64,000 bases of DNA from Reichenbachiella carrageenanivorans (GTDB lineage: Bacteria > Bacteroidota > Bacteroidia > Cytophagales > Cyclobacteriaceae). Shown here piece after piece: positions 46,344 through 54,027 of the stretch. Each line of letters starts with the position of its first letter. Within the stretch, counting starts at the first letter, position 1. The stretch lies in assembly GCF_025639805.1 (NCBI RefSeq), contig NZ_CP106735.1, positions 1,180,001 through 1,244,000 on the forward strand, given 5' to 3'. The notes under the pieces are model-generated. The model saw nothing but the letters and a program-made list of their open reading frames with translations. It ran no database searches and was not told the origin of the DNA. The position numbers were made by a program, and so were the translations under genes.

Positions 46344-46420
46344 CTATTGTAAAATTCTATTTCGTGTATAGAATAATGAGGAAGAAAAATATGATGGAAG
46401 CAATTGCCTCAAAAAACAAA

Positions 46421-48229
46421 TCAATTGATATGATCACCTCGCAATTGGCGAAAGCGTTTTCTGGCCTCTGCTACATAGACACTGCCAGGATATGTAATAA
46501 GAAAATTTTGGTAAATCTCCATCGCCTTGGTGTAATCATATAAATGCTTTTCATAAATCTCGGCAGATAAGAACATGGCATCGTCCCCCAAAATATCCGT
46601 AGGATATCCAGATAATATGGCTTGCAATTCTAAAAGTGCATTTTCAAAATTTCCCAATTCCAGATTTATTTTGGCCATTTTCCAATAGATCTCATCGGTA
46701 AGAGTGTGCCCTGGGTATCTTTTTAACATATTAGAAAAAGCACTCAGTGCGCTATCCTTTTTGTTTTGGAAGAGCATAAGTTCGATAGAAGCAAATTCTT
46801 TCATTACAAAATCTGATGAATCCAAAACGGTATTGTCTTGAATAAGCAAACTCAATGACATAGCATCATTGGCGATTTCACGTGTGGTTGCCATTTTCAA
46901 AATATCCAAGTGACTCTTGGCCAATTCGAAATTACCTTGAAAATAATTGAGCTGGGCATTTTTGAGTTTGGCTTCGTAACCAATCGGGCTGTCTTTATTA
47001 TCTTTTTCCACTTGTGAATAGAGTAATGTGGCTTCCCAAGGATCTTCTGTAAGCAAATAAATGTCACCTAGATTGAGCTTACTTTTCGCTTTTAATTCAG
47101 GATTGATCCGCGGAGCGGCGATTATTTCATTTAAGATGTTGATAGCAGAATCAAGTTCGTCGAGATAAAATGCATGAAGGAGTGCCTTGCTTCTATAGGC
47201 TTCTATGGTTTGAGCGTTTACTCCGATATCTAAAATCAATTGTTTGTAGTCATAGGTAAGTTCGCGAATGGCTTGAATCTCGACTGGAAAATCGTTTTTG
47301 ACTTTTTCTTCACGAGCTTTTATGATTTGTCTTCTGGAGATAATGTAATTTCCAGTATTTGGATATGCCTTGGATACATAACTATATATTTCTATGGCAT
47401 CGTCGTAGGCTTTATTTTCCAGTGCTATGTTTCCGATTTGCATCACACGGTTTCCAAAGGTTTTGTTCTTTTTATCCACAGCCCGGGCTTGGATATAAGC
47501 ACTCATAAAATCATTTTGCTGAAGGCTGACCCAGATAAGTAGTTCTGGATAAATATTTTCGTTGGGGTGCTTTTGAACTTTATCTATAAGGATGTCTTTG
47601 AAATTTTGAATGTCTTCTTCTTTTTGTAATAAGTTTTGAAGAATGTTTTTCACATAGGTGAGATTATTGGGTCGTAAACTAGCAAAGAGCAAATATTCAT
47701 CGATCATTTCTGAACGTTGATTGAGCAAACGATAAGTGTTGGCTAGTTCTAAAGCATAACTGGTTTTGTCTTTTTCGTTTTTTCTGGCCGATTGATAAGC
47801 CTGTAGTGCATAAGTGGTGAGTTGCTTACTAATAAAATACTGGGCAGCTGTTCGTATGAGGTATTTATTTTCTTTAGCTTTTTCTATAGTTTCAATAAAT
47901 ATTTTATCGGCCTTATCGATTTGCCCCATTTCTTGATAAAGAATCCCTTCGTCTATTTGATAATAAACATTAGTTGGATAATATTTCAGTGCTTTTTTGA
48001 GATACTTTTCAGCTGATTTATAATCAGCTGCAGCTATTAATATACTGAAGTAGTTATTATGAACCTGTTGGATATATTGTGGATTACTAGAAAGCTTTTC
48101 ATAAATATCTCGAGCTTTTTCTGTTTCGCCATTGATATAATATTCATTAGCTAGTTGTACCTGATCGGAATTTTGAGCCGCAACTAGGGTCGGAAGTATT
48201 ATTATACATAGATAAAAAAGTCTCTTCAT
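46421..48229 (-). CDS. Secreted tetratricopeptide-repeat protein
   Basis: 602 residues with a signal peptide (MKRLFYLCIIILPTLVAAQ). The rest is a tandem of about 12-14 TPR units, for example ANEYYINGETEKARDIYEKL, followed by SAEKYLKKALKYYPTNVYY and later FENALLELQAILSGYP. The C-terminal part resembles YbgF/BamD-like TPRs (YPGHTLTDEIYWKMA, ITYPGSVYVAEARKRF). It probably acts as a periplasmic scaffold; its partners are unknown. It is monocistronic and its start faces the presumed replication origin region. Confidence 0.88.
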   Translation of the reverse strand: MKRLFYLCIIILPTLVAAQNSDQVQLANEYYINGETEKARDIYEKLSSNPQYIQQVHNNYFSILIAAADYKSAEKYLKKALKYYPTNVYYQIDEGILYQEMGQIDKADKIFIETIEKAKENKYLIRTAAQYFISKQLTTYALQAYQSARKNEKDKTSYALELANTYRLLNQRSEMIDEYLLFASLRPNNLTYVKNILQNLLQKEEDIQNFKDILIDKVQKHPNENIYPELLIWVSLQQNDFMSAYIQARAVDKKNKTFGNRVMQIGNIALENKAYDDAIEIYSYVSKAYPNTGNYIISRRQIIKAREEKVKNDFPVEIQAIRELTYDYKQLILDIGVNAQTIEAYRSKALLHAFYLDELDSAINILNEIIAAPRINPELKAKSKLNLGDIYLLTEDPWEATLLYSQVEKDNKDSPIGYEAKLKNAQLNYFQGNFELAKSHLDILKMATTREIANDAMSLSLLIQDNTVLDSSDFVMKEFASIELMLFQNKKDSALSAFSNMLKRYPGHTLTDEIYWKMAKINLELGNFENALLELQAILSGYPTDILGDDAMFLSAEIYEKHLYDYTKAMEIYQNFLITYPGSVYVAEARKRFRQLRGDHIN

Positions 48230-48314
48230 TTTTCAGTTGTCCACACTTTGACCAAAACCTTAAAATAAAAATATAGATTAAAGAAATTATTATTCTTTAT
48301 TAAGGCTGGGGATA

Positions 48315-48323
48315 TGTGTATAA
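48315..48323 (-). promoter_or_regulatory. DnaA box (exact)
   Basis: The minus strand reads TTATACACA, matching TTATNCACA. Confidence 0.65.
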
Positions 48324-48381
48324 GTTTTTTTAAAATTTTGTTTTGTTATTGATTGGTGTATTACTCTGATATAACTACATC

Positions 48382-48390
48382 TTATTCACA
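48382..48390 (+). promoter_or_regulatory. DnaA box (exact)
   Basis: TTATTCACA matches TTATNCACA; a one-mismatch copy TTATCAACA follows at 48424-48432. Confidence 0.65.
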
Positions 48391-48596
48391 TCATAAGTTA
48401 TTGATTTTTAGTTTACTATTGACTTATCAACACTTCCTTTTCTTTTTGTGAATTACTTATTTACATCTACGTCTGGTTGGGAAAATTGTTGATAGTTGAT
48501 GACTTCTCTGGAGTTATCCTTTTCGATTGTTGAGTTGGTGGGTAATCTTAGAATTGTTCGCATGAGTTCACTGGTTATTCCACTTTGATAGACATC

Positions 48597-48605
48597 TTAT
48601 CCACA
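48597..48605 (+). promoter_or_regulatory. DnaA box (exact, highest-affinity form)
   Basis: TTATCCACA is the strongest consensus DnaA box. It ends 6 bases before the stop codon of the Ig-like lipoprotein gene. Confidence 0.7.
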
Positions 48606-48611
48606 CTGTTT

Positions 48612-50333
48612 TTAGAATGAAATCTCGATGTTTTCCAGTTCCCAGTTAGCTCGTACGTCAAATATTTCTGTGTAGAAATAAACGTCTTCTGGTGTTTCAT
48701 TTTTGAGTATGTTTCCATAAGACCATTGGCCATCTTCATTGTTGTCTATCATTACTCTGAAGGTGTATTTTCCTGGCTTCACATAAGGGAATTCAAAGGT
48801 TTTTGAATCTTTTACTTCGGATATGATATCATATTTGCTATTTACTAGTTGTAAGGTGAATGATTTATAATCTGTGTTGATAAATCCACTTACAGATCCT
48901 AATTGGTCTAGTGTTTTGAATTGATACTTATGCTTGACTGCTTCTGTACTATCTCCTTCTATACTGATGAAGGTTCCTTTTGGAAAAGTGAGTGAAATGG
49001 CTTGAGGATTGACTTGTGTGAAATAGGCATATTTAGCTTGTGATATGGAGTCTGTAAGTGTAGTGTCCCCATATATTTTGAGAAGCGTATCTATTTCAGT
49101 TGTGAGGTAGTCTTTGTCTATGAGAGTTTCGAATCTAAGTTCTGTTCTGTTTTGATTCCAGAGTATGGTACTATCTGCTATGACTTGTGTTTGTAATGTG
49201 TCATAGTGGATCAGTATACTATCCTTGTAGAAGGTTTCTATAGGTTTATCGAAGGTATAGTTATATTGGATCAATGGATCTATATAGGCTCCGTTTGTAG
49301 GTTTGAAACTGGCTGAGAACTTTTCAGGTTTTCTAGAGGTTTCTGTGAATTTGATATAGGTTGTATCAATTCGTTGGTTGAACATACTGTCGGTGGTGCT
49401 AAGTAATATACCAAGGCTGTCTACATCGTATTCGAATGTTTCACGTGGATAAAATCTGATGATCTGGTTTCCTTTTATTTTGTTGTTGGGTGGAATAGGT
49501 AGTTCGTTGAGTGAATCTAGTTTTGATATTTGATAATTTATGATCGATTTGTTGTATTGCGTATCAAAATATCTACCTGTCAATTTTGCTCTTACAAATT
49601 TGAATTCTGAAGCATTGATGAGTTGCGTGTGTATTCTTACAGAATCTTGTGATGTGGTAAGATCCAATGAATCTGCTAGGAAACCATGTGCTTCTTTATC
49701 TGGATTGAATATCAGATTTTTGTTTTCGTCTTTGAATGTTAAAATTTTATAGAATCCATTCTTAATGTTTTCGATTAAGAATTGTCCTTGCTCATTGGTT
49801 TTTGTAAAGTATCTGGGTTTGTCTTTGAGTAAGTCTATGGAATCTGTGATCTGATATAAACCTACTACAAAGTCTTTTTGATTTTCATTGTTATACAGAT
49901 TAGTGATTTTTCCATTGACATAAATGGAATCTATGTAATGACCTGTAGAAAAAGCAAAGCTTAGATTGATAGCAGGGTTCTTTTCAGTGACATCTACTAC
50001 GCCATCTGAGAAGTTGAGTGTGTAAGTAGTACTGTCCATAAACTTCTCATCGAAAGTAATAGTCAATTCGTTTTTTTTGACTTTGAGATTAAACTTATTT
50101 TCGATGTGTGGTGTGATGAGCAATTGACTTTTAAGCTTGTCAGCATTTACTCTTTCATTAAATACGTATTTGAATTCTTGGCCTTTGAAATTGATAGATT
50201 TGTTGGCAGGAGTGGATTCGATAAGTAGTGGTGGAATGGTATCACGAGGACCTCCAGTAGGTGTACCTTGGTTGGCACATGAGTATATATATACAGAAAG
50301 TAGAATTAGGAATATGGGGAATAGAGACTTCAT
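48612..50333 (-). CDS. Ig-like (Big_5) domain lipoprotein
   Basis: 573 residues. The lipobox is YSC with the lipidated cysteine near residue 19, followed by the family motif GTPTGGPRDTIPP. An SbsA-type Ig-like domain covers about residues 35-130 (PPLLIESTPANKSINF, TYTLNFSDGVVDV), then carboxypeptidase-regulatory-like modules with GQFLIENIKNGFYKILTFKD and a matching repeat near the C-terminus (YVKPGKYTFRVMIDNNEDG). It is widespread in Bacteroidota as an outer-membrane lipoprotein of unknown role. The 4-base overlap with the methyltransferase gene shows coupling. Its stop codon lies 6 bases from a DnaA box. Confidence 0.85.
   Translation of the reverse strand: MKSLFPIFLILLSVYIYSCANQGTPTGGPRDTIPPLLIESTPANKSINFKGQEFKYVFNERVNADKLKSQLLITPHIENKFNLKVKKNELTITFDEKFMDSTTYTLNFSDGVVDVTEKNPAINLSFAFSTGHYIDSIYVNGKITNLYNNENQKDFVVGLYQITDSIDLLKDKPRYFTKTNEQGQFLIENIKNGFYKILTFKDENKNLIFNPDKEAHGFLADSLDLTTSQDSVRIHTQLINASEFKFVRAKLTGRYFDTQYNKSIINYQISKLDSLNELPIPPNNKIKGNQIIRFYPRETFEYDVDSLGILLSTTDSMFNQRIDTTYIKFTETSRKPEKFSASFKPTNGAYIDPLIQYNYTFDKPIETFYKDSILIHYDTLQTQVIADSTILWNQNRTELRFETLIDKDYLTTEIDTLLKIYGDTTLTDSISQAKYAYFTQVNPQAISLTFPKGTFISIEGDSTEAVKHKYQFKTLDQLGSVSGFINTDYKSFTLQLVNSKYDIISEVKDSKTFEFPYVKPGKYTFRVMIDNNEDGQWSYGNILKNETPEDVYFYTEIFDVRANWELENIEISF
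49437..49452. promoter_or_regulatory. Degenerate parS-like sequence (14 of 16)
   Basis: TGTTTCACGTGGATAA matches TGTTNCACGTGNAACA at 14 of 16 positions, inside the Ig-like lipoprotein gene. ParB binding is uncertain. Confidence 0.25.
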
Positions 50334-51214
50334 GCTTTTTTGAATATATATATAAGACTAGAATAATTATTATTGTTGTTTTTAGCCCAAGTATTTGATT
50401 TCCAGCCGTTTATTATTGATTTTATGTAATTTATCTTTCCAAATTTATGTTTTTCACTGAGCATACTTACATAGTATGCATCTAATGTCATTGGCAAGAC
50501 TTCTTCTAGCTTGAACTGGTTATATTTCATCAGTTCTTTGATAGTCAGTTGATTGAAGTGATATAAATGTCTTGGTACGTCGTAGGCTGCCCAGTACTGT
50601 TTGTAGATTTGTTGATCTAGAGATTCGTGATTGGGAACAGCTATAACTAATCTACCTTTCTTAGATAAATGTTTTCTGAGGCTTTGAATGGTTTCATTGA
50701 GATCATGTACATGTTCTAAAACATGCCAGAGTGTGATAACTCCAAATTTCTTTTCGGGTAGGTCTTCTAATGATCCTACTACATTTAGATGATGATCTCT
50801 TATGGCTATTGTCCTGGCCATTTCATCGGGCTCTACTCCTATTGTTTTCCAGTCTTTATGCTGTTGTACATAGTTTAATAAATGACCTGTACCACAGCCA
50901 TAATCTAGTATAGATTTTTTAGGTGCTAATCTATTGATCAATTTGAATTTTTTTCTAAGTGTATAATTGCGTGCTAGCTTATATACTTTATTGATCAGGT
51001 TATTAGCTTGGTTGGTATGTGATATATAATCTTCGGACTGATAGTATGATCCAATAGAAGATTTGTTTGGTCGGGGTGATGTCAGGAGCAAGCCACAATT
51101 GCTACATTTCATAATTGCGAAACTCTCTTTTGAAACAGAGTGGTCGTCGCATATCATATGATTGGTAAACTCTTTTGAATTGCAAGAAGGACAGGGTTCT
51201 ACTTTTTCGTACAT
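50330..51214 (-). CDS. Zinc-ribbon class I SAM-dependent methyltransferase
   Basis: 294 residues. A zinc ribbon comes first (CPSCNSKEF and later KCSNCGLLLTSPRP), then a Rossmann methyltransferase with the SAM motif SILDYGCGTGHLL and VITLWHVLEHVHDLNETI. This layout is typical of methyltransferases that act on sugars or lipid-linked saccharides and small molecules; the substrate is unknown. It lies 4 bases after mnmG and overlaps the next gene by 4 bases, so it is in an operon with both. Confidence 0.87.
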   Translation of the reverse strand: MYEKVEPCPSCNSKEFTNHMICDDHSVSKESFAIMKCSNCGLLLTSPRPNKSSIGSYYQSEDYISHTNQANNLINKVYKLARNYTLRKKFKLINRLAPKKSILDYGCGTGHLLNYVQQHKDWKTIGVEPDEMARTIAIRDHHLNVVGSLEDLPEKKFGVITLWHVLEHVHDLNETIQSLRKHLSKKGRLVIAVPNHESLDQQIYKQYWAAYDVPRHLYHFNQLTIKELMKYNQFKLEEVLPMTLDAYYVSMLSEKHKFGKINYIKSIINGWKSNTWAKNNNNNYSSLIYIFKKA

Positions 51215-51218
51215 AAAT

Positions 51219-53081
51219 TTATCTAGCCATATAGACCATCAATACTGAAATATCTGCTGGATTGACTCCACTGATTCGGGAGGCTTGTCCTAGATTAGTT
51301 GGTTTAATATTAGAGAGTTTTTCTTTGGCTTCTGCAGACAGTGCTGGAATTCCTCGATAGTTGAAATCGTCTGGAATCTTCTTGTTGTCTAGGTTGCCCA
51401 TCTGATCAGCTAGACTTTTTTCTTTTTCAATATAGGTTTCATACTTTACTAAAATGGATGCCTGTTCTAATATTTCAGGGGATAGATCTTTTGTGATTTT
51501 GATCGCATCTGAATGAAAGGTTACAATTTCTTGAATATCTAATTCTGGTCTACGCAAGAAGTTAATCAGTGGTGTTTTTTCTTTGATTGTTGCTGAATTT
51601 ATTTCAGATAGTTTACCATTGATTTCTTCTGGTTTTACCTTGATCTTTCCGAGCTGTTTGATGAGATGATTGGTCTCATCTATTTTTTGATTCACTTTAT
51701 CTAATCGATCCTGTGAGGCCAGTCCCAGCTCATGTCCTATTGCTGTAAGTCGTACGTCGGCATTGTCTTGTCTGAGTAGGATTCTAAACTCTGCACGCGA
51801 AGTAAACATGCGATAAGGTTCGTCAGTTCCTTTGTTAATTAGGTCATCGATTAATACGCCGATGTAGGCTTCTGATCTTCCGAGTATAAAAGGATCTTTT
51901 TCATGGACTTTATTGTGCGCATTGATACCTGCCATAAGACCCTGACTAGCGGCTTCTTCATAACCAGTCGTGCCATTGATCTGTCCTGCGAAGTATAGAT
52001 TGTCGATCAATTTAGTTTCTAAAGTAGATTCTAATTGTGTAGGAGGAAAGTAATCGTACTCAATGGCATATCCAGGTCTAAACATTTTCACATTTTCAAA
52101 TCCTGGTATTTTAGTGATGGCTTTATATTGTACGTCTTCGGGTAGGCTGGTTGAAAATCCGTTAACATATATTTCTACAGTATCCCAGCCTTCTGGCTCT
52201 ACAAATATTTGATGTCTTTCGCGTTCTGCAAATCGATTGATTTTATCTTCTATAGATGGACAGTATCTTGGCCCTAGTCCTTTGATCCGACCAGTAAACA
52301 TAGGTGACTTTTCGAATCCTGTTTTCAATATCTCATGTACATCAGCATTGGTGTAAGTGATGTGACAAGGTCTTTGATTGGCCAAGGGTTTGGTATCTGT
52401 AAATGAAAATTTACCAGGTATTTCGTCACCAGGTTGTTCTTCCATTACCTTCCAATTGAGTGACCTTCCATCTACTCTTGGTGGAGTACCTGTCTTCATT
52501 CGTCCGGCTTCGAATCCAAGTTCAACAAGTTGTTCGGTTATTCCTGTGGCTGCTTTTTCTCCTGTTCTACCGCCACCAAATCGTTTTTCTCCAATATGAA
52601 TAATGCCATTGAGAAAAGTACCATTAGTGAGTACTACAGATTTACCCATGATTTCGATACCCATACTAGTCTTCACACCTACTACCCTGTTGTTTTTGAT
52701 CACTAATCCCGAGACCATTTCTTGCCAGAAATCTACATTAGGTGTTTTTTCTAGTGCGAGTCGCCATTCTTCCGCAAATCTCATTCTGTCGTTTTGCGTC
52801 CTTGGACTCCACATAGCTGGACCTTTAGACTTGTTGAGCATTCGAAATTGGATCATTGATTTATCGGAGATGATTCCTGAGTATCCTCCAAGTGCATCTA
52901 TTTCTCGAACGATCTGTCCTTTGGCTACACCTCCCATGGCAGGGTTGCACGACATTTGTGCTATGGTGTTCATATTCATGGTAACAAGCATTACTTTGGA
53001 TCCCATGTTGGCTGCTGCTGCTGCTGCTTCGCAACCAGCATGTCCTGCGCCTACTACTATTACATCATATTGTGGAAACAT
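51219..53081 (-). CDS. mnmG: tRNA uridine-5-carboxymethylaminomethyl modification enzyme MnmG (GidA)
   Basis: 620 residues, normal length. With MnmE it makes the cmnm5 group at wobble U34 of several tRNAs. The FAD fold begins VIVVGAGHAGCEAAAAAA, the conserved MSCNPAMGGVAKGQ follows, and the C-terminal helical domain (about 545-620) has NYRGIPALSAEAKEKL and GQASRISGVNPADIS. Two parS sites lie in its upstream region, and the DnaA-box cluster is 2.6 kb away. MnmG genes near oriC are common. It is followed by the methyltransferase gene after 4 bases. Confidence 0.97.
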   Translation of the reverse strand: MFPQYDVIVVGAGHAGCEAAAAAANMGSKVMLVTMNMNTIAQMSCNPAMGGVAKGQIVREIDALGGYSGIISDKSMIQFRMLNKSKGPAMWSPRTQNDRMRFAEEWRLALEKTPNVDFWQEMVSGLVIKNNRVVGVKTSMGIEIMGKSVVLTNGTFLNGIIHIGEKRFGGGRTGEKAATGITEQLVELGFEAGRMKTGTPPRVDGRSLNWKVMEEQPGDEIPGKFSFTDTKPLANQRPCHITYTNADVHEILKTGFEKSPMFTGRIKGLGPRYCPSIEDKINRFAERERHQIFVEPEGWDTVEIYVNGFSTSLPEDVQYKAITKIPGFENVKMFRPGYAIEYDYFPPTQLESTLETKLIDNLYFAGQINGTTGYEEAASQGLMAGINAHNKVHEKDPFILGRSEAYIGVLIDDLINKGTDEPYRMFTSRAEFRILLRQDNADVRLTAIGHELGLASQDRLDKVNQKIDETNHLIKQLGKIKVKPEEINGKLSEINSATIKEKTPLINFLRRPELDIQEIVTFHSDAIKITKDLSPEILEQASILVKYETYIEKEKSLADQMGNLDNKKIPDDFNYRGIPALSAEAKEKLSNIKPTNLGQASRISGVNPADISVLMVYMAR

Positions 53082-53095
53082 GAATTATCTACTTA

Positions 53096-53111
53096 TGTTC
53101 CACGTGAAACA
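53096..53111. promoter_or_regulatory. parS site (exact consensus)
   Basis: TGTTCCACGTGAAACA matches the ParB-binding consensus TGTTNCACGTGNAACA at every position, 14 bases upstream of the mnmG ATG. Confidence 0.8.
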
Positions 53112-53132
53112 GTTGTAAAAACTGGAACGAAG

Positions 53133-53148
53133 TGTTCCACGTGAAACG
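53133..53148. promoter_or_regulatory. Second parS site (15 of 16)
   Basis: TGTTCCACGTGAAACG differs from the consensus only at the last base and lies 37 bases from the first site, in the same orientation. Two neighbouring copies in an 80-base gap make chance unlikely. Confidence 0.75.
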
Positions 53149-53161
53149 TTGTGAAATTTTC

Positions 53162-53593
53162 TTAAATCTGAAATTGAGGCAAAGATAAATAAGCATTCTC
53201 TTTTTCTGTCATCTCCTCTTGTTCGTCATCGGTCTTGTCATTGTATCCTACAAGGTGTAGTACTCCGTGAATGATTACTCTTCGAAGTTCGGTCTCGAAA
53301 GCTATACCTTGGTCTTGTGCATAATCTGATATTCTATCTATACTGATAAAAATGTCGCCTTCTATCACGCTTTCTTCTTCGGAGTTATCGAATGTAATGA
53401 CATCAGTGTAGTAATCATGTTGTAGGTAATCCACGTTGATTTGGAGTAAATACTCATCAGAGCAGAAAATATAATTGAGTTCTGAAAGCTCGTGATTTTC
53501 TGTAGTGATGGTGTGGATGATCCAAGAAGAAATGATTTCCTTATGAGAGAGCTCAAAGTCTGTATCTTCACTAAAGAAATTGATTTGATTCAT
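53162..53593 (-). CDS. ybeY: rRNA maturation endoribonuclease YbeY
   Basis: 143 residues. YbeY is a zinc-dependent RNase needed for 16S rRNA 3-prime end maturation and ribosome quality control. The motif HGVLHLVGYND supplies H109 and H113; the third ligand of the usual HxxxHxxxxxH is D119 here, a variant I believe is common in Bacteroidota. YYTDVITFDN earlier in the chain is the other family mark. Its start overlaps the stop of the ATPase gene by one base, so the two are coupled. Confidence 0.93.
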   Translation of the reverse strand: MNQINFFSEDTDFELSHKEIISSWIIHTITTENHELSELNYIFCSDEYLLQINVDYLQHDYYTDVITFDNSEEESVIEGDIFISIDRISDYAQDQGIAFETELRRVIIHGVLHLVGYNDKTDDEQEEMTEKENAYLSLPQFQI

Positions 53594-53994
53594 TAGGATA
53601 AGTAAAAGCTTAGTTCTACTCTTTTTCCATTTTCTGCAAATGACACTTCATCACAGAGGTTTTTCATTAGGAAGATTCCTCTACCCCCTGGTTTCTCTAG
53701 ATTTTCTGGTGCAGTAGGATCTGGCAAATCATCATAATTGAACCCATTTCCTTCGTCTTCAATGATGAATTTGACCTGATGTTCTTCGAGGCTCAATGAC
53801 AAATGTACGTTCTTAGATTTGTCTGATTGATTGCCGTGTACAATGGCGTTGTTGACAGACTCGGTCACGGCGATCATGATATTGCCATATATGTCGTCAG
53901 TGAAATTGTACTGTTCTTTGGCATTGTCTATGAAGCTTTCTATGATCCGTATGTTTTCTGAAAGCGACGGAATCTGAATTTTAATGGCGTCCAT
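53593..53994 (-). CDS. Anti-sigma-factor-type ATP-binding protein (RsbW/SpoIIAB-like)
   Basis: 133 residues, a single GHKL ATPase domain. The N-box is ESVNNAIVHGN, the G1 box IEDEGNGFNYDD and the G2 box GGRGIFLMKNL. There is no sensor domain or phosphoacceptor histidine. Proteins of this kind are serine kinases that act on anti-anti-sigma (STAS) proteins in partner-switching regulation. No STAS gene is adjacent, so the partner is elsewhere. It has its own TATATTTG promoter and ybeY follows in the same transcript. Confidence 0.88.
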   Translation of the reverse strand: MDAIKIQIPSLSENIRIIESFIDNAKEQYNFTDDIYGNIMIAVTESVNNAIVHGNQSDKSKNVHLSLSLEEHQVKFIIEDEGNGFNYDDLPDPTAPENLEKPGGRGIFLMKNLCDEVSFAENGKRVELSFYLS

Positions 53995-54019
53995 TATCTT
54001 TATTAATCAATTGTGGTCA

Positions 54020-54027
54020 CAAATATA
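54020..54027 (-). promoter_or_regulatory. Candidate -7 box of the ATPase-ybeY operon
   Basis: The minus strand reads TATATTTG, an exact TAnnTTTG match, in the 33-base gap after the DUF4175 gene and 25 bases before the ATPase start. Confidence 0.42.

Larger units (their letters stand above)
48230..48611. other. Presumed chromosomal replication origin (oriC)
   Basis: This 382-bp gap has no gene, is AT-rich (especially about 48260-48300, a possible unwinding element) and carries exact TTATNCACA DnaA boxes at 48315-48323 (minus), 48382-48390 (plus) and 48597-48605 (plus). One-mismatch copies are at 48237, 48424, 48447 (minus) and 48457. It lies 2.6 kb from mnmG/gidA, a classic oriC neighbour, and near two parS sites. 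Strand composition also changes here: 12541-12600 has 20 C and 7 G and 29341-29400 has 14 C and 6 G although both lie in plus-strand genes, while 49801-49860 has 14 G and 5 C and 50581-50640 has 18 G and 9 C within minus-strand genes. Gene orientation does not switch here. Confidence 0.7.
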
